Position numbers and translations under genes: made by a program. Below the pieces are notes generated by a model, which saw only the letters and a list, made by a program, of their open reading frames with translations, was not told the origin of the DNA and searched no databases. Shown one piece after another: positions 1-10,632 of a stretch of DNA of 18,872 nucleotides. Each line of letters opens with the position of its first letter. Position 1 is the stretch's first letter. Origin of the DNA: Funneliformis mosseae (taxonomy: Eukaryota > Glomeromycota > Glomeromycetes > Glomerales > Glomeraceae); the NCBI GenBank assembly GCA_910592005.1, contig CAJVPP010001621.1, positions 1 to 18,872 on the forward strand, in the 5' to 3' direction.

Positions 1-489
1 AAACTAAAATGCAATAAAAATCTCAATTTTGCTAAAAAATTCTCAGAACCTGATTTTCCTAGCAATCAACCCATATATTAAAGAATTAAGAAAGAAAAAA
101 AGAAAAAATAAATTTATTCTAAATAAGAAAGATAAAATAATTCTTCAATTAAAGAAATATTCACATTTTGTTATCAAAACAATTGCAAAGAATGAGAAAA
201 AATATTTAGAAAATAACAATTCATTAACTCTAACAATTCTAAACAGAAGATTAAATATATAATATTAGTTTATATTTATATTTTAGATTATGTTTATTAA
301 TAATAATTCTTTATTTAACTACAGATTCTTCATAATAAGCATCTTAATATTTTGTAACATCTTCTCATAAAGTAATTATTTAATCATCTTATAGTTCTAT
401 AGATAATTTCATTATTTAATTTTTATCAAAGAGCATTTAGAATATTATTATTTAGACTTATTATTTTATATGAATAAATATTATCATGA
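1..489. other. AT-rich sequence without a supported gene
   Basis: This stretch is almost entirely A and T. One 77-codon open frame (29-262) is Lys/Asn/Ile-rich in the way random AT-rich DNA translates, and it shows no motif. The last 100 bases may hold further fossil of the hAT-like gene that follows, but I cannot follow a frame there. Confidence 0.6.
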
Positions 490-900
490 GTTAAAAATCC
501 TGAAGTTAATAGTTATTTAACTTTTAAAATTCTCTTATAAAATTATCTAATCATCCTAAACTTAAAGGAAAAATTTTAACTAAAGCTATAGAAAAAGCTA
601 ATAATACTATAGATATTATTCTTAAAGAGAATTAAGTGAGTGTAATCTTAATTTTGATAGATGGATTAATATTAAATATTAAGAGAAGATTTAATAATTT
701 CAAAAGATAGATTTATATTTAAAAGTAATTGATATTAATATAAAATATAAAAATTATATTAAAATAATGAAAAAATAGAATTAATGCTTACTAAAATTAA
801 AGAAAAAAATTACTATTTATACTATTAGTACTGATAGTATAGGAGTATACTGTTAACTCTTGTTATAATGATTATTTATTCAAATTGATCAAACCTTTAT
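490..900 (+). pseudogene. Fossil hAT-type transposase fragment
   Basis: Read in pieces across frameshifts, the plus strand gives an ordered series of segments resembling the central part of fungal hAT transposases. They are a Pro-Lys-Leu-Lys-rich segment leading to TIDIILKEN (from 549), a decayed DGW-like segment read as DGLI followed by NIKRRFNNF (about 660-705), then LYLKVIDINIKY, and finally TISTDSIGVYC ending near 853. Glomeromycotan hAT proteins carry the same order of blocks, with the STDSAG-type block near the catalytic region; that comparison is from family knowledge, not a search. Several stops and at least one frameshift make it clearly dead. No terminal repeats or target duplication are visible around it. 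A chance resemblance is possible because AT-rich DNA yields many Ile/Lys/Asn peptides, but the order of the blocks argues against chance. Confidence 0.5.
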
Positions 901-2285
901 TAAAAGAAAATTTATTATTACTATAGTAATTTATTTAATATATATAATAAATAATTCATTATCCTTTCATTTATAATATAATTAAATTTACTTGTAAACT
1001 TTTTAGATTTAAATTATTATATGACAAATGTACTAAAATTAAAAAAAATATAATATTATAATTTTTCATTTACAATACAATCAACTTTGATTGCAGAATT
1101 TAATATATTTAGATTTTTATATAAGAAGCAAATTATTTGTATCATAAATAATTTATAGATAAATTTGTCTATAAATTTTTTAAGTTTTCCTGCAAATGTT
1201 TTAACTTAAATTTTTATATAATGATCATTAAAATAAGAACTAAAAAAGTGTAAAAGAATATAAGTTATGTAACATAATAAAATTATAAGTAAATTTATTA
1301 CAAATATTTTGATTGAACTATAAAGATAAATTTGTATAATAATTACTGAAATTATTAAATTTTTTTTATAAAAAATTTTTCCTATAAATTAATTTTTCTT
1401 ATGATAATCAAAATTTTTCTATAAAAATCCAATATTTTTCTTATAATAATTCAAATTTTTTTGTAATAAATTGATTAAAATGTATTTCAAATTTCAGATT
1501 TTTGTATTAAAATCATTAAAAATAGTGTAATAATGTAGATTATTTAATTTAAATCAGAAAATTATTAACTTTAAGTTTCTTTATTTTTTGCATAATGTTA
1601 GAAATTGAAAAAAATTTTGATAATAATCTTATCAGTTCACATTAAATAAGATTATTTAAATGAGATAAATAATGATAATAAATATAATAAAAAGAATAAG
1701 TTTAAATATTAATAATAAAAAAATAAAAATAAAAATGATGATGAAATTTTATAATCTTTTTAGAAATAAATACTTATTTAATATAATTATTGTGATTTAA
1801 ATTCCTTTTAATCTAAAATCTTATTTCATATGTAATTTTTTTAGAATTTTTTTTAAAAAATAAGTTGAACTTATTATTTAAAATACAAATATATATACAT
1901 ATTATCAAAATATAAAATCAATTCATTTGACAACAGTTATAAATAAATTAAATTAATAATAAATAAATTAAGAATATAGTTTATCTTTAAATATATTTAA
2001 ATTTTTATTTATAAAAGTTTATTAAAAATTAGATGATATTTACTTATTTCATAAAATCATAAATTTAATATTTTTTATTTTATTTTTAACAGATAAGTAA
2101 ATAATTAATAATTATTTGATTTATTATAGATTTAATTTTATTTTTAAAAAATTTTAATTAAATTAATATTTTTAAATTTTTATATCAAACAATATCTGCA
2201 TATCTTAAATATTACAAAATATACAAATATTTTTTTATAATTCAATTACTAGCTTTTTATATTTGTAATATATTAAAAAACTATA
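901..2285. other. AT-rich desert, no gene seen
   Basis: No open frame or recognisable protein relic is visible. It contains a near-perfect 14 bp inverted repeat around 1146-1176 (AATTTATAGATAAA against its complement with one mismatch). Around 1369-1470 there is a run of about five degenerate units of the form A-A-T5-CTTATAATAAT spaced about 20-28 bp apart. Neither stands far above what such biased composition produces. Confidence 0.6.
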
Positions 2286-2460
2286 TACAGTCAACTCTTA
2301 TTATAACGAACTCTATATTCTAGACCTCAACTTCGCTATAAGGTTATAGTGAAGATTTTAAGAGATTTGATTGGCCAATTCGCTATAACATGAGTATTTT
2401 TATTATATTGTTCAAAAAATTCGTTATATCAAGAGTTCGCTATATCAAGAGTTGACTGTA
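2286..2460 (-). mobile_element. pogo/Tc1-like MITE, copy 1 (reverse orientation)
   Basis: The element runs from 2288 to 2458 (171 bp). It begins CAGTCAACTCTTAT, ends with the complement, and is flanked by a TA on each side, the target duplication of the Tc1/mariner/pogo superfamily. Inside each end the motif TTGATATAGCGAA or a variant is repeated, which could be a doubled transposase binding site. The centre holds the palindrome ATTGGCCAAT. It has no coding capacity. It is the reverse complement of copies 2 and 3, with one single-base deletion and a few substitutions, so it is a young family. Confidence 0.9.
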
Positions 2461-2524
2461 TATCTGTATTTAACATTACAATAGATAAAATAATAGTCTA
2501 ATTCTTTAGATAAAATATTTATAC

Positions 2525-2977
2525 ATTTAAAGTAAGAATATTAAAATCCAGTTTAATCCTAGTCTAGTCCTGAAATTTCTAGTTATAAAGAAGATTCAAT
2601 CATAGAACTTGAATCCTAGGACTGGATTCTAAAACTAAATTCTGAGACTGTAATCCTATAGAAATTAGAACTTAAAATTCTAGAACTGCAGTTTTTAGAA
2701 ATTAGGACTTGTGGTTCTAAGACTACAATCCTATAGAAAATAATTGTTTAAGAAGAACAATTATTTTTTTATCATTCAAAGTGAACAATTATTTATTATT
2801 CTTTTTAAATAATTTTTTATTGTTCAAGTTGAATGATTTCTTATCATCTTTTTGAATAATTATTTTTCTATAGAACTGCAGTCCTATAATTTAAAGGACT
2901 TTGAATTAGACTAGACTTTATAAGACTATTTAGGACCTAGTCCTATAGGACTTTTTAACATTCTTAATTTAAAGTAA
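2525..2977. mobile_element. Fold-back non-autonomous element with 8 bp target duplication
   Basis: The direct repeat ATTTAAAG occurs at 2525-2532 and 2967-2974. Between them lies a 434 bp element (2533-2966) that begins TAAGAATATTAAAATCC and ends with the complement of TAAGAATGTTAAAAAGTCC. An 8 bp duplication is typical of hAT elements, although the ends do not match the usual hAT consensus. The interior is built of repeated short motifs (CCTATAG, AGGACT, TCTAGAACTG). Its middle, about 2733-2876, is one long imperfect inverted repeat opening and closing with CTATAGAAAA, so the whole element could fold into a hairpin. It has no coding capacity. Confidence 0.65.
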
Positions 2978-4437
2978 AGAATAAATCTAAACTAAAGAGA
3001 TATAAATATTATTTTTATGTAAATCAGATTACATATACATTTTATATTTATATTAAATATTTAGTTAATTAATTATCATTACAAAAGTTATTTAATATTT
3101 ATATAAATAACTACTTTTTAAATATAAACATAAACTTATTTCTTTTCTTTAAAAAAAAAATATTAGATTATTAAAATAAATATAAAAAAAATTTCTGAAA
3201 GAAAAGAAAAATAGAATAAGTGAGATTTATTAAAGAATATTATAATAGATAATGTATTAATAATGTTGTAAATAAATAATAAGCTAGTGATAATGCTGAT
3301 CATAATATATAATAAATTTTTAAAAATCATAAAAGATAAGTATAAATAATAAAAAGATTAAGTCTATATTTGAAAATGTAACTTGTAAAATTTACTATTT
3401 TTAAAATAATTGATGACTACAATTATTATATGAGTAATATTAATATTAATAATTAATTACGTAATAATTATTTAATATAATTAACTGTTTATCAGATTTA
3501 ATCACTTTATTTTTTTAATTATTAGAGATATTTATCATAAATTCTTATTTAATTTGTAAAAAATTAGAATAACAATAGATCACAAAAGTTTTAACTAGTT
3601 TTAATTAATAATAATAATTCTTTTAAAATAATTATTCATAGTAATAATGATAAATAAGTAGACTCAATTAATATGTATGTAGATTAGTTGATAATAATCA
3701 TTTTATAAAATAAAAGATAATAGAGAAACTTATCTGTGATATTAGTATTAGCAAAAGAAAATTAAAAGATTAATTTTACAGAATTCTTCTTAATTAAATT
3801 ATTAAAGTAGTGAATGTAATATTTTTTATGTTATAATAAAAATTGCTAAATATATTTTAAAGAATTTTATATATTTATTAAGAGAGAGTAAAATTGGTTA
3901 CATATTAAACTTAAAATTATACTAATAAATTTGAAAATAATAATAATAAAAAATATGTAATTTTGATAGTTTACAAATTTTTCTTAAAATATAAATAATA
4001 GCTAAATTTTTATTCTATAGGAAATTTATAAGCTTAAAGAAAAAATTTTATAATTATTAAATTCATAAATAATTAAATTACTTTAATTATAATAAATTTT
4101 ATGTGTCTTATTCAGATAAAAAAAATATATTACAAATATAAAATTTAATTTGTAGACAATTCAAAAATATATAATTTATAATATTTATCCTATCTATTAA
4201 GTTTTTAATAAAACCTAAAATTTGAAAATTTTGCAAGTAATTATGCTTATAAAGATTTATAGACAAAGGATAATATAGCTAATTTATAGTAAAAAGAGCA
4301 TAAATTAGTAGTTAAAAAAATAAAAAAAATAAAAAAAATATTAATTAGTAGAATTACAGTTATGATAAATTATAGACTAAACTATAGTTATGATTAATAC
4401 TTAATCTGATATTTCTAAGCTGTTTTAATAAAATGTT
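2978..4437. other. AT-rich desert, no gene seen
   Basis: No open frame, terminal repeat or recognisable relic can be defended. Short homopolymer and AT-dinucleotide tracts are common. I looked for a continuation of the hAT-like fossil and did not find one. Confidence 0.55.
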
Positions 4438-4438
4438 A

Positions 4439-4481
4439 TATATATACTATAGTAACTATAATAACTATAGTAATATATATA
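4439..4481. repeat. Imperfect inverted repeat adjoining MITE copy 2
   Basis: The arms read TATATATACTATAGTAA and AACTATAGTAATATATATA and are complementary apart from a one-base bulge at the outer end. A short spacer of about 7 bases (roughly 4456-4462) lies between them. The right arm runs into the TA at which MITE copy 2 inserted. Confidence 0.6.
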
Positions 4482-4655
4482 CAGTCAACTCTTGATATAG
4501 CGAACTCTTAATATAACGAATTTTTTGAACAAATATAATAAAAATACTCTTGTTATAGCGAATTGGCCAATCAAATCTCTTAAAATCTTCACTATAGCCT
4601 TATAGCGAAGTTGAGGTCTAGGATATAGAGTTCGTTATAATAAGAGTTGACTGTA
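4480..4655 (+). mobile_element. pogo/Tc1-like MITE, copy 2
   Basis: A 172 bp element (4482-4653) starts CAGTCAACTCTTGATATAG, ends in the complementary GAGTTGACTG, and has TA on both sides. It belongs to the same family as copies 1 and 3. Compared base by base with copy 3 it shows seven differences, all transitions, and no indels. The doubled subterminal motif and the central ATTGGCCAAT palindrome are intact. Confidence 0.92.
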
Positions 4656-4890
4656 ATATTAATTTATAGTTTTTTTTTATAGAGTTTTAAAAAAATTATG
4701 ATAAATTATGATTCTTAATCTATAGTATATCAGATCTAAGATTCTTATCTATATTAATTATCAAATTATAAGTAATACAATTGGTAACTAATAATAATAT
4801 TAAAGATTTGATAAAACTTGTATTTTATAAAAAAGAATATTAATTACATTAAAATTAAAAATATTAAAATAAATCAATAATGATTAATAA

Positions 4891-4975
4891 ATTATTATTT
4901 TTATTATTTTATTATTAATATTTTTATTATTATTATTATTATTTTTGTTATTAATTATTATTAATATTTTTATTA
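4891..4975. repeat. ATT-rich microsatellite-like tract
   Basis: Runs of ATT/TTA triplets, interrupted by short T tracts, fill this stretch. The longest clean run is around 4925-4942. Confidence 0.75.
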
Positions 4976-6333
4976 ATACCTTTCAAAAATCTTATAGTTT
5001 GACAAATTTATTAATAAAATTTTAATAAAATTTTGACTTTTAATAGAATTTTATTATAATTTTGAATTTTAATATTTTTACTAATAAGATTTTATTAAGG
5101 TTTACTAAATAATTATAATTATTATCTTATTAATATAATAAATTTTTATTTTAATTTAAAAATAAAGGATTGAAAAAAATTAAAAAAATAGTACTATTAA
5201 ATAAAAATTCTAATCTTAAATAATTATTTTAAGATAAAATACTATAAGATTTTTTATTAAAATATAATATTAAAATATACTAATAAATATATTAATTGAA
5301 AAGTTTGATTATAATAAATTCTGTTAAAATTGTAAATTTCTTTAAAATATTTTTTTTATTTTTTTAAATTTATTAATAATATAAATATTCTTTAAAAAAA
5401 AATACATTTTAGAATATTACTAAAAAAATCAGTTTAAAATTTTTTAAATTTCTAAACCTTTAATTTTATTGTAGAATAGAAAACAAACCTATTTTTTTTC
5501 CTAATCAGTCTTTATACAAAGTAATACAAGTCTTATGCTTTTATATCAAAATATTAATTATTCCTATGAGATTCTTAATCAAAAATCATTAAAATACTTG
5601 CAAAGTATACTTTTTTTAGTAAGATTATCTTACGCAAGTTATCTTGTAAAGTTAAATATTAAGTATTCTTAATTCTAATTATAATTGATTAGAATTCTCA
5701 CTTGATTACTAATAATTAGTAAATTTCATTTTAGATTATATCTTTTCACCCTCCTATTTTGTGAATATGAGTTGTATATATATATTTATTTTGTAATAGC
5801 TTATTATTTCATTAGCTTTTAGTTTTGATAGCTTTTTGTTATATAATAAGAATAAATTTATTTTTTAGTTAGCTCTGCATATTACAAACTGTCTTAATTA
5901 AGTTTAGTTTTTATTTTATTTTCAAACAAAATATTAACAGATCATTCTAATCAAACTTGATTTATTTTATTTTCAAAAAATTTTAGAGTTAATTTTTTAT
6001 GAAGTTAATTTTATATTGATTGTAAAGTTAAATTTTACATTATGTGATAAAAAGAAGGAATAAATTGTATTGTAATGAATAAGCTTTAATCAAGCTTGAA
6101 TTTTTTATTAAAGTAAAAAAAGTAATAATTTAAAATAAGTAAAATTTATTTTTTATATTTGTATAAAAAAGGAGATTATTTTGATTATCTGTTAAATTAA
6201 TTAATTATTTAAATTATCTTTATTTTTTTAATTAAAAATTAAAAAAAAAAATATACTTACAAAACTTTCTATTATTATTTATATTTACGAATTTATAGAA
6301 CATCTTATATAAGACTTTACTATCAAAAATATT
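4976..6333. other. AT-rich desert, no gene seen
   Basis: No supported gene. Between 5619 and 5722 there are three perfect inverted repeats in a row: GTAAGAT/ATCTTAC at 5619-5633, AATTCTAAT/ATTAGAATT at 5671-5696 and TTACTAAT/ATTAGTAA at 5706-5722. A degenerate tandem of AGTTAATTTT-type units lies at about 5992-6040. In DNA this AT-rich, several such palindromes are expected by chance. Confidence 0.5.
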
Positions 6334-6815
6334 ATGACAGTATTAAGGTTATCAGACGATAATGCAATAAAAGTAATTTATTTAAAAATTAAAGCATTCA
6401 TTTTTTTAGACTGAAATATCAAAATCCAAATTGAAGAGTTTAATATAAAAGATGTTATTCTTTTAAGAGGCAAGTTTATTGTATATATAAGGTGGTATTC
6501 AGTAAGTATGATAATTTATTTTGTTTTATTTTATTTTTTATCTTAATTTTCAAAAAAAAATTAACCATTTTCTCTATTTTTTTTAAGATAAATATCACAT
6601 TTATCAAAGTCTTAGAAAATCTGAATTTTAACATAATCATCAGTAAGATTTAATGTCATAGTTATCAGAATTACAACTAAGACTATCAAATATATTAATG
6701 AAAAGCACTACCTGGAATTCTATATCAAAGAAAATTTAAAAGAAAGAGAATTTCAGAAGTTTTAGGTGAATGTGACCTATGATCTGAATCTGAGATACTT
6801 AGCAATAAAATGAAT
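6334..6815 (+). pseudogene. Decayed gene of an uncharacterised fungal family, with a likely intron
   Basis: From the ATG at 6334 one frame runs 56 codons with a single TGA, at a place where Trp would fit (D-W-NIKI). It contains the block EEFNIKDVILLRGKFIV. It then meets GTAAGT at 6502, and a pyrimidine-rich tract ending AAG at 6585-6587 could close an 86 bp intron, with a TTAAC branch-like site upstream of it. Further on, 6676-6812 is one frame broken by a single TAG and contains KENLKEREFQKF and VNVTYDLNLRYLAIK. I recognise this block order from high-copy uncharacterised proteins of arbuscular-mycorrhizal fungi, but the function is unknown to me. The middle part (about 6588-6675) does not hold a single frame. 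There is no visible mobile-element boundary. Confidence 0.45.
6502..6587 (+). other. Candidate spliceosomal intron in the decayed gene
   Basis: GTAAGT donor, a T-rich tract, a TTAAC branch-like motif and an AAG acceptor give an 86 bp intron of ordinary fungal size. The reading frame on the two sides is plausible but decayed, so splicing cannot be confirmed from frame alone. Confidence 0.4.
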
Positions 6816-8380
6816 GCAATTAATCAAATGATGATAAGATTAACTACAGCTGTATTAATAAGTCTGATTGCTTATGAATTCCTATAAATAATGAGATTAC
6901 ATAAGAAAAAAGAACATCTGGAAAATATATAATTAAGTTTGAAAATATATCACTAATATTCACCTGCAATAATATTAATAATAATAAAAGCAGTCTAAAT
7001 TTATTATAGTTATAAGAAAATAGCAATAGTAATAATAATAAATTTAATTATATTTTGTAAGACGTGATCTCTAAATCAAAAAAAGGTTGAATAATACTAA
7101 GACAAATAGATTCAATCAGAATTTGCCTCTCAGAAGTTCTGAAATCAAATCCTATTCTTACTAGAATAATTGTAATTACCTCTAATATCAGAATTGATAT
7201 CATTAATGCTGCTAATGAAAAAAATTAAAATTAAAAAGTAGCATTTGATTTTTTTTATTAAAAAAATTAATTATAATTTTTATTTTAATTTTTAAAATAA
7301 AATTTAATTTATCAATGTATCATATTCACCTCTTGTATTTGTATATATACATCTTAAAAAGTCTTACTTTATTCTTTTGTGATATTTTTACTTTTGTCAT
7401 TTTAACATTAGAATTAGAATATTTTTAATTTTTAATTTCTTAAATAAAGGATAAAATTTTTTAATATATTTTTTCATTTCTAAAATATGAAGTTATTCTA
7501 TATATATAAAATATATAAACTTATCTAGATTAAAATAATAAAATTATAAGATTTTTTTAAATAAATAAAAATAATTTTATAAAAATTTTTTATTTTTTTT
7601 GTTTTATTAAATGAATTTAATTTAAATAAAATAAAATAAAATACATATTTTAAACGTATATATATATAAATAAAATTAAATAGATAATATATATAAAATA
7701 AATTTCTTAACAGTTAAAAAAAAGTCTTTTAAAAAAGTTTAATCAATATATTTGATTATTATCTTTTCTCTTTTTTTATTTATAAATAAATATATACTAA
7801 TTTAATCAGATTCCTTTCTCATAAAAAAAATGACTTATTAAATTCATGACATTTTAGATTTGATAATAAATATAAAACATTAATTAATCTATCAAATATA
7901 ATACATTATATGCAGATAATCTTAATTTCATATTATTATTAACTTCAACTGATAATCATTTAACACAAATATCACTACTAGTTTTATACTAAAGACCCTA
8001 TCCTAAATTACGAAATTTATATAACAAAAAGATAATATGTGACTTAAGATATAATATTTTCATTTTTATTTAATGTTTTTAACTTATACTTTGAGTATAA
8101 ACCTTTATCCTGAATTGCAGTTGTAAATTTATTTTATAATAAATTATTTATATATTAGGTCTAAGATAAATTAACCTTTTTATTTTAGTATAATCATCCT
8201 ATATAATATATTATAGTATTAAAAATTACTAAATATTATTACATAATATTAAATAAAATATTTTAAAAATATTAAATTTATCTTAAATATATCATTTTTC
8301 ATTCTTGATAATAGATTTCAAAATAATGTTCTAACTTAATGATCTCAAATTGCTTGTATTGGATAACACTTTTATAAGAG
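6816..8380. other. AT-rich stretch, no gene seen
   Basis: The first 400 bases (to about 7230) are slightly less AT-rich and may be more of the decayed gene before them, but no frame can be followed. After that I see nothing supportable up to the change in composition near 8340. A hairpin (GGATAACACT against AGTATTATCC, loop TTTATAAG) lies at 8361-8388, just before the minisatellite. Confidence 0.5.
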
Positions 8381-8470
8381 TATTATCCAGTTCTGCTATA
8401 ATGTTATCTAGTTCTGAGTAAACTGTTACCTGGTTGCCGTTAAACTATTACCTACTTACTTATTTTCGTA
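8381..8470. repeat. Degenerate 22 bp tandem repeat, about four units
   Basis: Units start at 8381, 8404, 8426 and 8448. Each opens with TTA-t/c-C followed by a GTTCTG or GGTTGC-like middle and a TAAACT-like end (for example TTATCTAGTTCTGAGTAAAC and TTACCTGGTTGCCGTTAAAC). Divergence increases to the right. It sits at the boundary between the AT-rich desert and the GC-richer block. Confidence 0.55.
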
Positions 8471-9290
8471 TTCTATGGCTTTTTTATTGCTTTATTGCTT
8501 CTTTGCATTTATAGCATTGCTTTAGCTGTTTCGATATCTGGTTTTATATTGAGGATGCTGGCCTTCTGCGCCTGATTGGATGCTAGATTCTATGTTGGAG
8601 TGCTTTCTCTTTACGCCTATTTGGTTACCTTTCTAGATGCTGAAATCATGTAAAAAAAGGTGATAGGTGATACAGTAAATTCGATGTAAATCTGAGTCTA
8701 AATTTGATCAGTACTATAGCATAATTTCTGATTGATCTTTTAAACACATGATCTGAAGGATCCAAGTTAGTATTATAGTAGCATCATAGAAGTGATGAGG
8801 AACTAGTATAGTTCTATTAGTTTACCAGTTCCATATGCTTGTTTGGATGCTGAGTTATTATACCTCTTAGCCTGACCCATTTGATTACCGGAAGTGTACC
8901 ATTTGCAACCTAATTATTACACCAGTATAAGTATGCTATTTTCGCATTCTGAAGTTCAAATTATTATCATATGATTCAATATATAATTTTATGAGATGTT
9001 GTTAAACCATTATTACAAAACCAGTAAGTATAATATTTATCTTATTCATCTTATAAAGTATATTCATATTCCGTAAGTGTTTCTATCATATTTCATCTTA
9101 ATCAAATATAGAGTAAATATCAGGCATGATAATATGTATGTGAGTATTATATGTAAAAAAGTTCAATTTACGTACACCTATTTATTAGTACTTTGTTAAG
9201 TTTTTGCGAAGTGCCAGTGTTGTACCATTCTTACAATCTGGCTTTTCGTGATTGCTGAGGATGAGGCATGAAGTGCTAAATTAGTTCAGG
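8471..9290. repeat. Non-coding GC-richer stretch with dispersed direct repeats
   Basis: There is no open frame. Two related segments about 275 bp apart share a layout: GCCTGATTGGATGCT followed about 45 bp later by GCCTATTTGGTTACC (8570-8628), and GCTTGTTTGGATGCT followed by GCCTGACCCATTTGATTACC (8838-8889). The words AGTGTACCATTTGCAACC (8892) and AGTGTTGTACCATTCTTAC (9216) are also similar. The stretch looks like old repeat-derived DNA of one family with the tandem copies that follow. I found no tRNA or rRNA. Confidence 0.4.
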
Positions 9291-9790
9291 CTATATTGCT
9301 TTTATACTCTTTTTTGTGCATCTTTCTGAGCCTTTTTGCCTTCCTGACCTCTTTCCTGCCTATTGGCGGTAGTACACCAAAGCATAATTTCTTATTTTCT
9401 TTCTTATATATTATTCTACTTTGATGTACTACCAAATCTATACCCTAGTTTTCGCCTGAGTCTTCCTAGAATTCTTTCTCATATAGTTGCTACTTTGGGG
9501 TACCCCTATACTTAATTACTTTAGACTATTACTATATCGATCTTTCATACCCTTTTTCGTGTATTCTCCTGAATCTTTCTGCCTTCCTGACCTCTTTTCT
9601 GCCTATCACCTGGTGACTCAAATGCGCAAAATTTATTCTCTCTCCTTTCTATATATAATTCTGCGCATCTGGGTTACCAAAATTTCACATGTTTTAGCTT
9701 TTAGACCCTGTTCCTGTTTAGTTACTACTTCAGAATATCTTTGTATCAATTACTTTAGAGTATTATTTAGTATATTTATTGCATATTCAT
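9291..9790. repeat. Tandem duplication (about 240 bp unit), each with a long hairpin
   Basis: Two copies can be aligned by GCCTTCCTGACCTCTTT (9338 and 9581), AGTTGCTACTT / AGTTACTACTT (9485 and 9719) and AATTACTTTAGA (9514 and 9748), giving a period of 234-243 bp. The plus strand is strongly pyrimidine-rich. Copy 1 has a 17 bp stem, 9368-9384 with 9417-9433 (GGTAGTACACCAAAGCA with two wobble-type mismatches). Copy 2 has a 19 bp stem, 9612-9630 with 9660-9678, 15 of 19 matched and all four mismatches transitions. Loops are 32 and 29 bp and resemble each other, while the stem sequences differ. A perfect 10 bp palindrome GGGGTACCCC lies at 9497-9506 in copy 1 only. Open frames crossing this stretch look incidental. 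Confidence 0.7.
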
Positions 9791-9949
9791 ACTAGTAATC
9801 TGATTAGAGGCCAGAATGGTTTATACTTTTTTATTTCATTTTTAAGTCATACATATTACATTTTTTATTTTAAACTTTTCAGGTTTCTCTATTATTTTAT
9901 ACTAGTTTCTTGTATATATACCATACTTCTTGCGCAAAAAATTGTTGGG

Positions 9950-10611
9950 CCTTGCCTACTTATTTGTTCTGAATTGTTTGAATTAATTTTTAATGATCTC
10001 AAGATTAAAGATATACTATATTCCTGTCTTACTGTAAATCATCAATGGAATTTTGAAGCATTTCAAGTTATTTTAAAACAAAAAGAAAGAGAACTTCATA
10101 AAGATCTTGATTTTATAAAATATTGGTTAGACTAGAGTAAACAAGAAATAACCCGTATTCATACAGTTCTTTATACTCCGTATTATGATTGGATTACAGC
10201 AGGAGAAGAAATTGCAAATGTTCATGCAGTAATCAAATCTCATATAAATAATCTTACAAGAATTCTCTCTTATCTTATTAAGTCTTCTGTTTTATGAAAT
10301 AAATTTCATGTACAATGGTAAAATCTTTATAAACAGATGAAAAAATTGTTAAAAGATATCGATCTACTTGATGATATCAATAATACATAAAAAGAGCGAA
10401 TATATAGACAAAATTGTTGAGCTGTATTATCAAATACCCTTAGCCAAAATTGCCACTTTCCGCTAAGAATACTGATAATACTTATTTTTTACTTATGCAA
10501 TAGTAGTGACCAAGTTTAATTTTACTTTTCTGGATTTGCATATATCCAAATTGATTCTTCTGATCAAATTAGTCTGAAGCTAGTAATTACTACCATAAAT
10601 TTCTATATGTG
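9950..10611 (+). pseudogene. Decayed helical protein with an F-box-like start
   Basis: One frame (frame 2) can be read from about 9956 to the TGA at 10609 with repeated in-frame stops (10133 TAG, then TGA, TAA, TAA, TGA, TAA) but no obvious frameshift. The opening block, SELFELIFNDL followed by YSCLTVNHQW, has the spacing of the F-box motif, a huge family in arbuscular-mycorrhizal fungi. What follows is amphipathic and helical with charged pairs (QKERELHKDL, KQMKKLLKDID). The 5' part of the frame before 9956 is hydrophobic and low quality, probably not coding. I do not recognise the C-terminal part. The F-box call is weak; it may simply be a helical transposon protein. Confidence 0.35.
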
Positions 10612-10632
10612 ATATTTTATTGCATCTATAAA

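Noticed and set aside
29..262. 77-codon open frame near the left end
   Set aside because: Lys/Asn/Ile-rich translation typical of AT-rich DNA, no motif, and no support from flanking sequence.
848..886. Segment like a MITE end (CTGTTAACTCTTGTTATAA)
   Set aside because: It resembles the MITE terminus at about 17-20 positions, but no TA-flanked partner end is present and it overlaps the hAT-like fossil. Unresolved, so not called.
5619..5722. Cluster of three perfect palindromes as a possible origin or regulatory site
   Set aside because: Arms of 7-9 bp are expected several times in 18 kb at this AT content, and there is no gene nearby.
6844..7026. Minus-strand open frame rich in Leu/Ile
   Set aside because: It lies just past the decayed plus-strand gene, and its composition is just that of reversed AT-rich DNA.
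9487..9795. 102-codon plus-strand frame
   Set aside because: It runs across the tandem hairpin unit and is not maintained in the first copy, so it is incidental.
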